Below the pieces are notes generated by a model. It did not search any database and had not been told where the DNA came from. It saw only the letters and a list, made by a program, of their open reading frames with translations. From JAEELC01 sp963621965 (GTDB lineage Bacteria; Bacillota_I; Bacilli_A; Acholeplasmatales; Anaeroplasmataceae): DNA of 20,367 nucleotides. Position 1 is the stretch's first letter. Every line of letters begins with the position of its first letter. Both the position numbers and the translations under genes were made by a program. The stretch spans positions 1 to 20,367 of the forward strand of contig CAVFGN010000036.1 in the NCBI GenBank assembly GCA_963621965.1. The letters are read 5' to 3'. Of the stretch, positions 6,929-15,623 are shown piece after piece.

Positions 6929-9900
6929 TTAGAAGAAATCAAATAAACCGCCTAGTTTGACTTCATCTTTTTCTTTAAGATCACCAAATGATCCCATGCG
7001 TTTAAATTCTTCAATTAAAGTCTTAGATAATTTAGTTCTTTTCGATACATCTTCAATCGATGTAAATTCTTTTTCTTTTCTTGCACTTTCGATAGATAAA
7101 GCCGCAGCTTCTCCAAGTCCGTCAACCGCAACAAATGGCATACGAAGTGTTGTATCATCAACAACATCAAAGATTAAGGCACTAGATTTGTTAATATCGA
7201 CAGGTAAGAACTTAATACCTCTAGCACGAGCTTCACGTGCAACCTCAAGAGCGGTAACAACATCGTCATCTTTATCCGTTTTAGCAGGAGAATTTTGAAT
7301 TTCTTTAATTCTATTTGTAATATCTTCTACGCTCTTAGGAAAATAATTAACGTCCCACTGTTTAGCACGTTTAGAAAACCAGCCTGAATAGAACAAGGCA
7401 GGGCTATAAAGTTTAAACCAAGCAATACGAAGCGCCATTAATACGTATGCAGTCGCATGCGCTTTAGGGAACAAGTATTCAGTTTTATCGCAAGACCAAA
7501 TGTACCACTCAGGAACATTGTGTTCTCTCATATAGTTTTGATAGTTGATCCAATCTGCTGGCTTTTTCTTCTTTTGGTTCTTACGAACGAATTCCATTAT
7601 TTTAAAAGATACGTTAGGTTCGCATCCCATCTTAATTAAGTCAAGCATAATATCGTCTCTACAACCTATTACATCCGCAAAAGGTATTTCACCAAACTTA
7701 GTTTTACCTAAAACTAGATCTTGGGCATTTGTAGTCCATACGTTTGTACCATGAGATAAACCTGAAATTTTTACTAGTTGGGCAAATGTTTTTGGTAATG
7801 TATCATTTAACATACGACGTACGAATGTTGTACCAAATTCAGGCACCGCAAAAGAAGCCACTTGGGAATCAATTTCTTCTTTTGTAATATTTAAAATTTC
7901 AGTCTCTCCAAACATTTTATAAACATTCGCATCATCAATTGGTATGTCTTTCGCATTACTAAATGGATATTTATCTTGATGAGTGTTTACATAGTCCATA
8001 TAGTATCTAATAAGTGTTGGATCATCGTGTCCTAGGCAGTCAAGTTTAAGCAAATTATCTTCAAATGAGTGATATTCAAAGTGAGTTGTCATCCAAGCGT
8101 TATCGGTTTTATTTGCCGGATATTGAACAGGTGTTACTTGGAATATATCGAAGTATTTTGGTACTACTACAATACCACCAGGGTGTTGTCCTGTACTTCT
8201 TCTTACTCCTGTTATATGGCTTGCAAGTCTATCAATTTCGCAGTCTCTTAGATGTAAACACTTCTTCTCACAATATGCTTTAACATAACCATAAGCGTTC
8301 TTTTCTTGAATATCTTGTCTAGTACCAGCTCTAAATGAGTGAGATACACCAAATACTTCTTTAATATAAGCATGCGCTTTAGCTTGATATTCACTTGAGA
8401 AGTTTAAATCAATATCCGGAACTTTATCTCCATTAAAGCCTAAGAATGTTTCAAACGGAATATCGTGACCATCTTTCTTAAGTGGTGTGTTACAACAAGG
8501 ACATACTGCATCAGGTAAGTCGTAACCAGATAAAGTATTATCAAGCGAAATCATAAACGGTTTATCTATATCACGAACACCATATTCTTCTTTTTCTTCA
8601 TCAGTCATCTTAAAGACGTGATATTTACATTTTGTGCATCTATAGTGTGGTGGCAAAGGATTAATTTCGGTAATATCCATAAGTGTGGCCGCAAACGAAC
8701 TTCCAACCGATCCACGGCTACCAACCATATACCCATCTTCTTCACTCTTTTTAACAAGTAAGTGTGCCATATAGTATGTTGATGAATAACCTGCCCCAAT
8801 AATTGAAGTTAATTCTCTGTTTAATCTCTTTGTAACAATAGGATGAATGTAGTCACTACCATACAATCTATCGAGGTTATAGTTTACGATACGTTTCATA
8901 TCCTCTACAAGTGAAGGTACACCAAGAGACTCTGAGAACTGGTCATCTCGAGGCGCTTTCATAGCCTCTTCACCTGTTTCTTTGTTGTCTTTTGGGAATA
9001 GTTGAACTGGTTCTACTAAATCGGCTATAATGTTTGTATTTGTTACAACTATTTCATAAACTAACTTATCGTCATTAAGAAAACTAAATTCATCAATCAT
9101 TTCCTCAGTTGTACGTAAATGTGCGTCAGGTGAAACATTATAATCTTCTAAATAATTAGCTAAATTATTTTGGCCTCCACCAACTTGTGGACTTGAGATT
9201 AATATTTCTCTATAAGGTTTGCTAGAAGGATCTATATAGTATGAATTAGATGTAGCACATACTAGTTTATTTTCTTCTTTAGCTATTCTAATAATCTTTT
9301 TAATAGTCTCTTTTATACGTGTTTCGCCATCAGGCATATCAGCAATTAAATGACTATAACAAGACGGAGGTTGAATAGAAACAAAGTCTAGTAATTTAAT
9401 CTCACTTCTAACTTCTTCTTCGCTTCTACGTAGTGCCCACTCAAATACATTAGATCTATATCCACCTTCAAAGACAATTAAACCTTCACGGAAACGCTCT
9501 AAGATATTAGACATAAGTCGTCCTTCATTTGCACAGTGAATAGTCATAGAATCTGAGAATAATTTATACAAATTCTTTAATCCTGTTTGGTTTTTAACTA
9601 AGATATTTATTGTAGAAGGAATTACATGTTTAAAGAAATTAGATTCATCAATTAAAGAATTTAAATCTTTATAATTGTATACACCACGCTTGTAGACATT
9701 TTGTAACATTTGAATGAAACATTCCTCAGTTACTCTTGTATCATCAATCGCTCTGTGGTGATGTTCCTGCTTAACTTTAAAATACTTAGATAAGGCTTTT
9801 AAGTTAAATGTCTTAGTTCCGTCGCTTCCTAAAACATCAACGTTGTAACATGATCTAAATAAATTTAGTGTATCAAGAGCCGCAAAATCAACAAATGGCG

Positions 9901-11458
9901 TAATATTTAACTCGCGCTCTTTTGCACAAATCATACCATAATCGAACTGTACGTTATGTCCGACAAGTATTGTGTCTTTCGCAAACTCTAAAAATTCAGG
10001 CATTACAATAGACAAAGGATCCGCATCACGAACCATTTCATCAGTGATTGAGGTAAGGGCTGTGATTCTTTCATCAATATGATAACCTGGATTAACAAAC
10101 TTATCGAAGTGTCCAATTACCTCGCCTTTTCTTACTTTTATACATGAAAATTCAATAATCGTATCGTATGTTTGAGATAGTCCTGTAGTTTCTAAGTCAA
10201 AAACAGTGAATGTTGCATTTCTTAAATCAATATCTTCATCTTTTAAATTAATTTTATGATTTTTGTAATCTACATAAGCCATCTCTAGACCATACAAAGG
10301 TTTGAAATTACAATCTTTAGGTAATGAATGTAATATTTCTGAGAATTCAAAAACACCACTTGTGTCTGTGAATCCCATCGCATTCATGCCCCAAGCTGTG
10401 GCTTGCTTGATGTATTCAGAGGCGTCAGATAACCCATCCATTGTTCCACTCATTTTAGTGTGTGCTTGAAGTTCAACTCTTTTTACACTCGCATTATCTT
10501 CTCTTTTAGCACGTTCTGGAAGACCTAGGTTATTAATTGACTGTGCCTCAATAACTACATCTCTATCAAATCTAGAATAATTAGCACGACCTACAACTTC
10601 TAATAATTGTCCTGTCTTCCACTTTAAAACTTCTTCAAGTTCTTCACTCTTGTCTTTGACAAACTTTGTCACAACAATTGAATCAGTTCCGTCATATATC
10701 GAAACTTTTACTAGATATTGGTTCTTAGGCTTATTAATGTCTAGTTTAAAAATTTCTCCTTTTATTTTAAAGTTAGAATTATTATGAGTTTCAATATATG
10801 TTAAAAGTGCACCTTGATCATATGGTATATCTTTAATGTTTGTAACAGGCAATGTAGACTCATCTATTTTAGGAGTTCTTCTATAAAAATTAGATTTTTC
10901 AGGCTCAAAACTTGGTTCCTCTTTAACCTCTAAGTATTGTTTATAATTTTCTTTAACAATCTCATCAACTCTGTCCTTACGAGTTTGAAGAGATGAATTC
11001 GAATAAAACTCTAGACAAGCATTAATACCAAAATAAACAAGTTCCTCACTAATATATTTTGCGTCGTCTTTTAAATACATAGATTCATCATCAACGATAA
11101 ATGTATAAATGTTATGTCTAAAAGATACGTGAAGACCTAGCAAAGACTTAAGTCTTTGTCGTCTAGTACTAGCACGACTAATAGCTTCATTTAAATAATT
11201 AATAGCTTCTGATTGCATAATATTATTATCTTCATACAAAACATAAGTTGTGCAACTTTTTTTAGAGCCATTAATAACAAAATCTTCTACGTTTTTCTCT
11301 TCAATTTGCTTAAACAAATCAAGAGAAATAGGTTTTTCAAATTTAATCTTAATTAAAACGTCATCGTTTTCGTTTCTTGTAACATTAGATTCAATAATCT
11401 TATTATCTAGTGGTAAACTTAAAACATTACACAAGTGTTCATTATATTTTTTACTCAT
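6929..11458 (-). CDS. polC: DNA polymerase III alpha subunit, Gram-positive type PolC
   Basis: Main replicative DNA polymerase with built-in 3'-5' proofreading. Seen in order: N-terminal region (1-200); OB-fold domain (about 228-310); PHP domain split by the exonuclease (327-395 and about 610-745); DEDDh exonuclease with FDLETTG (420-426), HNVQFD (501-506) and HRAIDD (568-573); palm/finger motifs VGSRGSVGSSF (912-922), zinc cysteines CTKC (941-944) and CPCC (986-989); catalytic Asp pair PDIDLNFS (D1015, D1017) and third Asp in LKLDCLGHDD (D1139). It ends in GGLFDFF, likely the clamp-binding tail. At 1509 aa it is slightly longer than Bacillus PolC. The PHP metal ligands are degraded (QAHT for HLHT, TDTSG for TDHA, SNSYY for GNVHY), and FRAGT is followed by RQD rather than the usual IGT. 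The start is six bases after the upstream stop, with a weak AGTAGG. Confidence 0.97.
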   Translation of the reverse strand: MSKKYNEHLCNVLSLPLDNKIIESNVTRNENDDVLIKIKFEKPISLDLFKQIEEKNVEDFVINGSKKSCTTYVLYEDNNIMQSEAINYLNEAISRASTRRQRLKSLLGLHVSFRHNIYTFIVDDESMYLKDDAKYISEELVYFGINACLEFYSNSSLQTRKDRVDEIVKENYKQYLEVKEEPSFEPEKSNFYRRTPKIDESTLPVTNIKDIPYDQGALLTYIETHNNSNFKIKGEIFKLDINKPKNQYLVKVSIYDGTDSIVVTKFVKDKSEELEEVLKWKTGQLLEVVGRANYSRFDRDVVIEAQSINNLGLPERAKREDNASVKRVELQAHTKMSGTMDGLSDASEYIKQATAWGMNAMGFTDTSGVFEFSEILHSLPKDCNFKPLYGLEMAYVDYKNHKINLKDEDIDLRNATFTVFDLETTGLSQTYDTIIEFSCIKVRKGEVIGHFDKFVNPGYHIDERITALTSITDEMVRDADPLSIVMPEFLEFAKDTILVGHNVQFDYGMICAKERELNITPFVDFAALDTLNLFRSCYNVDVLGSDGTKTFNLKALSKYFKVKQEHHHRAIDDTRVTEECFIQMLQNVYKRGVYNYKDLNSLIDESNFFKHVIPSTINILVKNQTGLKNLYKLFSDSMTIHCANEGRLMSNILERFREGLIVFEGGYRSNVFEWALRRSEEEVRSEIKLLDFVSIQPPSCYSHLIADMPDGETRIKETIKKIIRIAKEENKLVCATSNSYYIDPSSKPYREILISSPQVGGGQNNLANYLEDYNVSPDAHLRTTEEMIDEFSFLNDDKLVYEIVVTNTNIIADLVEPVQLFPKDNKETGEEAMKAPRDDQFSESLGVPSLVEDMKRIVNYNLDRLYGSDYIHPIVTKRLNRELTSIIGAGYSSTYYMAHLLVKKSEEDGYMVGSRGSVGSSFAATLMDITEINPLPPHYRCTKCKYHVFKMTDEEKEEYGVRDIDKPFMISLDNTLSGYDLPDAVCPCCNTPLKKDGHDIPFETFLGFNGDKVPDIDLNFSSEYQAKAHAYIKEVFGVSHSFRAGTRQDIQEKNAYGYVKAYCEKKCLHLRDCEIDRLASHITGVRRSTGQHPGGIVVVPKYFDIFQVTPVQYPANKTDNAWMTTHFEYHSFEDNLLKLDCLGHDDPTLIRYYMDYVNTHQDKYPFSNAKDIPIDDANVYKMFGETEILNITKEEIDSQVASFAVPEFGTTFVRRMLNDTLPKTFAQLVKISGLSHGTNVWTTNAQDLVLGKTKFGEIPFADVIGCRDDIMLDLIKMGCEPNVSFKIMEFVRKNQKKKKPADWINYQNYMREHNVPEWYIWSCDKTEYLFPKAHATAYVLMALRIAWFKLYSPALFYSGWFSKRAKQWDVNYFPKSVEDITNRIKEIQNSPAKTDKDDDVVTALEVAREARARGIKFLPVDINKSSALIFDVVDDTTLRMPFVAVDGLGEAAALSIESARKEKEFTSIEDVSKRTKLSKTLIEEFKRMGSFGDLKEKDEVKLGGLFDFF

Positions 11459-11464
11459 AATAGC

Positions 11465-12238
11465 CTACTTCTTAATATTAATAATTCTTACACTAGAAAG
11501 TGCTTTACGAATGAAAAAGAACGCAATTATTATTCCTACAAACTCAAGTATTACACTATTTAATAAACTACCTATGATATAAATTACATAAAACCAAGTC
11601 ATCGAATAAACAGCTAAATTAAATCTATAACTTGATTTAAACATCGGTGTAATAGCACTTACAAATAAGAAAATAATAAGAATAGAGAATCCAACATCAA
11701 CAAATGTTGTAAAAAATTGGGATAAAACAATCACACTATCAGAATATCTTAAATATCTATAGTAAATTGTATTCATCATGCCTTTAAAAGTACCAAATTC
11801 TAAACTGTTTGTGTCAAGAACTGTAAAATCAAGGTTAGTGTATCCTAAATCTGTATAAGTAATTGAATCTGATGTACGTGAATTTTCTACTAATTTAAAT
11901 GAGTCTTCAGAAAAATAAAAATATGTTGTATCACTTACAACTTGATTTCCAAAGTAATATTTATTTTCATCAATTGTGATTACAAAAGGAGAATCACAAG
12001 TGAAAAGACTATCTACTATTTTGGCATTACTTTCTTTATACTCAACTAAAGTATTTACAGCACTTCTAAAAGATGATTCTGTAATTGAATAATCAGTATT
12101 AACATAGCGACATATGGAAGGCAATGCACAACAAATTACCGCAATAAAAAAATATATAATAGACATATATGATTTATCTTTTATAAATAAAGCTATATGT
12201 TTAGGTTTAAAGAGTGAATAAGCTAATCTTTTGAACAT
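11465..12238 (-). CDS. DUF1189-like membrane protein upstream of polC
   Basis: Function unknown. The 257-aa protein starts with FKRLAYSLFKPKHI, a soluble lead-in followed by a membrane helix (about 24-45), a long extracytoplasmic Thr/Ser/Asp-rich domain (about 46-170), and three or more hydrophobic helices in the last 85 residues. This plan, with the FxRFxxSLFxPK-like opening, resembles the DUF1189 family of Bacillota. The ATG at 12238 is chosen because GGAGG lies ten bases upstream and the promoter's extended -10 falls between it and the only longer alternative, a TTG at 12286. It ends six bases before polC, so the two are probably cotranscribed. Confidence 0.6.
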   Translation of the reverse strand: MFKRLAYSLFKPKHIALFIKDKSYMSIIYFFIAVICCALPSICRYVNTDYSITESSFRSAVNTLVEYKESNAKIVDSLFTCDSPFVITIDENKYYFGNQVVSDTTYFYFSEDSFKLVENSRTSDSITYTDLGYTNLDFTVLDTNSLEFGTFKGMMNTIYYRYLRYSDSVIVLSQFFTTFVDVGFSILIIFLFVSAITPMFKSSYRFNLAVYSMTWFYVIYIIGSLLNSVILEFVGIIIAFFFIRKALSSVRIINIKK

Positions 12239-12253
12239 ATATAATATTCCTCC

Positions 12254-12268
12254 AAGTAGTAAAATTAT
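12254..12268 (-). promoter_or_regulatory. Extended -10 promoter for the DUF1189-like gene and polC
   Basis: On the minus strand TGTTATAAT (a TGn extended -10) lies about 26 bases before the start at 12238. The -35 region is only TTTTAA. It sits back-to-back with the promoter region of the divergent radical-SAM gene. Confidence 0.5.
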
Positions 12269-12343
12269 AACATATTTAAATCTCAATTAAAAATCAAAAA
12301 ATCAAAATCACTAAAGTTTCACATTTTAATATTTATAATTTTT

Positions 12344-12352
12344 TGTTATGAT
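12344..12352 (+). promoter_or_regulatory. Extended -10 for the radical-SAM gene
   Basis: TGTTATGAT (extended -10, hexamer 12347-12352) lies 17 bases before the chosen start at 12369. It overlaps the more upstream ATG at 12348, which therefore is unlikely to be translated. Confidence 0.45.
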
Positions 12353-12368
12353 TATTTTAGGTGATTTT

Positions 12369-13304
12369 ATGAACTTAATGAACGCAGAAAAACATTATAA
12401 TACTCTAAGTAATTACTATAAGAAAAAATATAATAAAAAAGTTGTTAAAATAAGTCTAAATTTAGGCCTTACTTGTCCTAATAAAGATGGTAAAAAAGGA
12501 TACGGCGGTTGTATATATTGCTCAAAACTTGGATCAGGAGATTTTGCAGGGAAAAAAGAGGATGATCTTAAAACCCAATTTAAGAAAATTAAAGAAATCA
12601 TGGATAGAAAATGGCCTGATTCTTACTATATTCCTTATTTTCAGGCAAACACTAACACATATGCCTCTTTAGACTTTTTAAAAAAGAATTTTTTAAAGGC
12701 AATAGATCTTGACCCAAACGTAAAAGAAATTGCGATAGGTACACGCCCAGACTGTTTAGAGCAGAACAAAGTTGAATTTTTAGGCGAACTAAATAAAAAA
12801 ATACACACAGTAGTTGAGCTTGGCTTACAAACTGCAAACGAGACTACCGGTGTATTATTAAATAGATGTCATAACAATTTAGAATTTATTGATGCGGTTA
12901 AAAGACTTAAAGAAAAGAATATCGAGGTTGTAGTTCATATAATGATAGGTTTACCTAGCGAGTCTATTGAAGACAATTTAAATACTATAAAGTTTTTAAA
13001 CGATTTACACGTTGACGGAATCAAAATACATGAACTATGTATTATAAAAGATACAAAGATAGCTCAAATGTATAAGGATACACCATGGCATTTACCAACA
13101 CTATCGGAATATAAAGATATTGTTGTTACCCTAATTCGCCATATGGATCCAAACATTATTATTCACAGGCTTTCTGCGGATATGGATTTAAATGAATTAA
13201 TTGAGCCTAAATGGACCGTTAAAAAGATGGTTGTAATGAATGAAATAGATAAAGAGATGCGACGACTTAACGCATATCAAGGTGATTTATTTAATCAAGA
13301 GTAG
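12369..13304 (+). CDS. Radical SAM protein, YhcC/TIGR01212 type
   Basis: Iron-sulfur enzyme that would use S-adenosylmethionine to start radical chemistry. The substrate of this family is not established. The cluster cysteines are C36, C48 and C51 (CPNKDGKKGYGGCIYC), the atypical C-X11-C-X2-C spacing of the YhcC branch, which is related to the Elp3 radical SAM fold. Further family marks are YFQANTNTYA, GTRPDCL, ELGLQTANE, HIMIGLPSE and IKIHELCIIKDT. The start at 12369 follows AGGTGA by five bases, and an ATG at 12378 is a possible alternative. The 311-aa length is normal. The last 14 bases overlap the 3' end of the convergent LeuRS-like gene, and no terminator separates them. Confidence 0.85.
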   Translation: MNLMNAEKHYNTLSNYYKKKYNKKVVKISLNLGLTCPNKDGKKGYGGCIYCSKLGSGDFAGKKEDDLKTQFKKIKEIMDRKWPDSYYIPYFQANTNTYASLDFLKKNFLKAIDLDPNVKEIAIGTRPDCLEQNKVEFLGELNKKIHTVVELGLQTANETTGVLLNRCHNNLEFIDAVKRLKEKNIEVVVHIMIGLPSESIEDNLNTIKFLNDLHVDGIKIHELCIIKDTKIAQMYKDTPWHLPTLSEYKDIVVTLIRHMDPNIIIHRLSADMDLNELIEPKWTVKKMVVMNEIDKEMRRLNAYQGDLFNQE

Positions 13305-15279
13305 GATAGGCTTCATACATTAAATAATCTCTTCCGTTAAATCTCGTTCTATAAATATATTCAGCACATACTGGTATTAAGATAGACAAAAGTTTTAAAA
13401 ACATAAGTGCATCTTCTTCGCTCCACTTTTTACTTTCTATTTTCATTTCAAAGAAATTTTGTAGTTTTTTAAAGTAATTTAAATAGTCTAGTTTTTTTGC
13501 CAAATTTTCAAGTTCACACGAAAGTATATACAACTGACTTGATAATTCTTGATTCTCATAACTAAATTCTTCACTATATTTATTAATTATTTTATTAACA
13601 AAATAATCTAAATCTCCAATTTTTTTAATACTAGCTTCTAATTCTTCTGTATAATCATATAAAATATATAATCTAACTGCGTCTGAAGAGAATAAGTTAA
13701 GCGTATCACTTACAAAAGTAACATTTAGATTGTTCATTTGGTTAATATAAGTTAAATCATTATAGTTTTGATGATAGATTACATATCTATCATTTTTTAA
13801 TTTAGTATTATCTATAATTCTTAAAACTAATGGAACTAAAATACGACTAAATATTGATTTTTCACTTATTACTTTAATCTCGTTATCTAAAAATTCTTTA
13901 TCATTAAAATAATGTTTTTCTTTAGATAAATAGATATCCATAATAGCATTAATAAACGTATCATTAAAATTAATGTTAATTAATTCAATAGGTCTATCTA
14001 CATTTTTACCAAATATTAATTTTAAAAATTTATTGTAATATACCGGGAAATATTCTTCTTTTATTGTTTCAATCTTTTTTCCTCTTGAAACCTCAAGAGG
14101 TACAGGAAGGCCTCCCGGCTCAAAACTTGACAGTACAATATGATTATTTTTTAAGTGCCTTTTTATTTTTCCTAAACCTTCAGATATAAATACATTAAAT
14201 ATTTCTTTTCTAGCTTCTTCCTCGGTTTTGCCTGACAAAAAATCACTATTAATGATATTTCCATTTAGAACTATATCTATAGTATCAAAACCTAATATAT
14301 TGTTAAATATTAGATCATTCTCATTTACTCCTGGTATTCCTGCATGTATAGTTTCATTAAAATAAGTAGAAATAAAGATATAAATTTCTTTTCCTGTAAG
14401 AGGATTTATTGTGAAATTCCCTGAAAAAGCATAATATCCTTCTTTTTGCAAAATGTAATCGTTAACAAATTCCATTTCTTCATTTGTAACATATTTAGAC
14501 ACATCCATAAGTTCAGGGTTTAAGCAAATAAATGTTACACCAGCTAAATATTCAGGAGTTAAAAAATCAATATCTAAACTTAGAGTTTCACTTATATAAA
14601 AATTAACTTCTAGTGATTCAAATAGAGCTAATTTATTAAATATATAATTTTTATATTTAGTGTCAATATCGAGTTTTTCCACCTCATCAATTACTTTAGA
14701 GTCATATTTAGAAAAATCTAGATAAACTACATTAGACGGACCTAAAAATACTTCTTCAAAGTTCTCATTAAAATATCTGTTGTTTTCTTCTTTCAAATCG
14801 AAGATATTCGAAACTTTATCTTTAAGAGGTGTCATATAGACATTATCTAAAGCATAAAATATTGTTTTATTAAAATTACGAGTAAAAAAAGAATCTAGAA
14901 AACTTATAAATTTTTTATCATAAGAATGCACAAAATATCTAGAATCATATGATATATTTAGCCTATCAAAATTGTCTTTATATCTTGATTCTAAATCTTT
15001 AAAATCTAAATTAGTGTCATTTAACAATTTAAAAGTGGATGATGATAAATCATTAATGGCACTTAAAAATAAGACGTTATTTGCGTTCATTCGTAAGAAT
15101 CTAGCATACATATCAGATATAACATAAGAATATAAATTAATGGCTACTGGCTCAATAGTATCCATTTTAGCATATTCATTAGTTATTAATATTTTAGGTT
15201 TATATTGGTCATTTTCATAATCATATAAATGTCTTGTATTAATCTCTTCGTAAATCTTATTTTCAAAATCCTTATCCAT
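13291..15279 (-). CDS. Leucyl-tRNA-synthetase-like protein lacking HIGH and KMSKS
   Basis: Aligning by eye with bacterial LeuRS gives a near-continuous match to the class I core. SDMYARFLRMNANNVL (55-70) matches TDIVARYKRMQGYNVL. SYDSRYFVHSYD (110-121) matches SYDWDREVNTTD. DFSKYDSKVIDEVEKLD (188-204) matches ITDYADKLLEDLDKLD. The editing insertion spans about 229-345 (TPEYLAG for RPDTLFG; INPLTGKEIYIFISTY for INPVNGEKVPIWIADY). SSDAVRLYILY (531-541) matches GADTLRLYLMF. The place of HIGH is VAIN (45-48) and of KMSKS is INQMN (512-516). Editing residues (TTRPDT, HDERD) and the zinc cysteines are also gone. It stops at YPTLD, without the C-terminal tRNA-binding domain (662 aa against about 800). 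It cannot be a normal aminoacyl-tRNA synthetase. The 662-codon frame is open with a strong GGAGG, so it looks maintained rather than decaying. Function unknown. Confidence 0.85.
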   Translation of the reverse strand: MDKDFENKIYEEINTRHLYDYENDQYKPKILITNEYAKMDTIEPVAINLYSYVISDMYARFLRMNANNVLFLSAINDLSSSTFKLLNDTNLDFKDLESRYKDNFDRLNISYDSRYFVHSYDKKFISFLDSFFTRNFNKTIFYALDNVYMTPLKDKVSNIFDLKEENNRYFNENFEEVFLGPSNVVYLDFSKYDSKVIDEVEKLDIDTKYKNYIFNKLALFESLEVNFYISETLSLDIDFLTPEYLAGVTFICLNPELMDVSKYVTNEEMEFVNDYILQKEGYYAFSGNFTINPLTGKEIYIFISTYFNETIHAGIPGVNENDLIFNNILGFDTIDIVLNGNIINSDFLSGKTEEEARKEIFNVFISEGLGKIKRHLKNNHIVLSSFEPGGLPVPLEVSRGKKIETIKEEYFPVYYNKFLKLIFGKNVDRPIELININFNDTFINAIMDIYLSKEKHYFNDKEFLDNEIKVISEKSIFSRILVPLVLRIIDNTKLKNDRYVIYHQNYNDLTYINQMNNLNVTFVSDTLNLFSSDAVRLYILYDYTEELEASIKKIGDLDYFVNKIINKYSEEFSYENQELSSQLYILSCELENLAKKLDYLNYFKKLQNFFEMKIESKKWSEEDALMFLKLLSILIPVCAEYIYRTRFNGRDYLMYEAYPTLD

Positions 15280-15293
15280 TACTCCACCTCCTT

Positions 15294-15323
15294 AAAAAAA
15301 ATAAAGGCCACTTTTAGTAGCCT
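15294..15323 (-). terminator. Intrinsic terminator after acpP, abutting the next gene's RBS
   Basis: On the minus strand AGGCTACT pairs with AGTGGCCT around AAA (15305-15323), followed by TTATTTTTTT. Only two bases separate the T-run from the GGAGG (15287-15291) of the LeuRS-like gene. No promoter can fit in between, so that gene depends on readthrough or on a promoter further upstream. Confidence 0.9.
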
Positions 15324-15331
15324 CATTTTGT

Positions 15332-15565
15332 TTATTTTGCTTGATGAGTTTCGATATAATCAACTAAGTCTTTAACTGTTTTTAAACTCTTAGCAGTTTC
15401 GTCATCAATCTTAACGCCATACTTGTCTTCAATATCCATAATAACTTCAACAGCGTCTAGTGAATCAGCACCTAAATCTTCAGCTAAGTTAGCTTCAAGA
15501 GTAATCTTTTCAGGACTAATGTTTAACTCATCGACGATGATTTCTTTAATTTCATCAAAAATCAT
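15332..15565 (-). CDS. acpP: Acyl carrier protein
   Basis: Carries growing acyl chains in type II fatty acid synthesis on a 4'-phosphopantetheine arm. The 77-aa acidic protein has the canonical attachment motif GADSLDAVE with S36, and the conserved AEDLGADSLD and EDKYGVKI helices. Length and composition are typical. TAGGAGG lies nine bases before the ATG. It has a near-consensus promoter (15595-15623) and a strong terminator, consistent with a highly expressed monocistronic unit that leaks into the downstream LeuRS-like gene. Confidence 0.97.
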   Translation of the reverse strand: MIFDEIKEIIVDELNISPEKITLEANLAEDLGADSLDAVEVIMDIEDKYGVKIDDETAKSLKTVKDLVDYIETHQAK

Positions 15566-15594
15566 ATAAATACCCTCCTAGGCATACAATCATT

Positions 15595-15623
15595 ATTATA
15601 TAAAAATTAAAAAACTATGTCAA
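15595..15623 (-). promoter_or_regulatory. Promoter of acpP
   Basis: On the minus strand TTGACA (15618-15623), a 17-base spacer and TATAAT (15595-15600): a consensus vegetative promoter. It begins directly after the xpt stop codon. Confidence 0.9.

Noticed and set aside
12239..12286. TTG start giving a 273-aa version of the DUF1189-like protein
   Set aside because: The extended -10 and the GGAGG lie within this extension, so it is upstream non-coding sequence.
13291..15279. LeuRS-like gene as an ordinary pseudogene
   Set aside because: The frame is open for 662 codons with a strong SD, and the losses are clean substitutions at catalytic motifs with good conservation elsewhere, unlike the nearby toxin-antitoxin decay.
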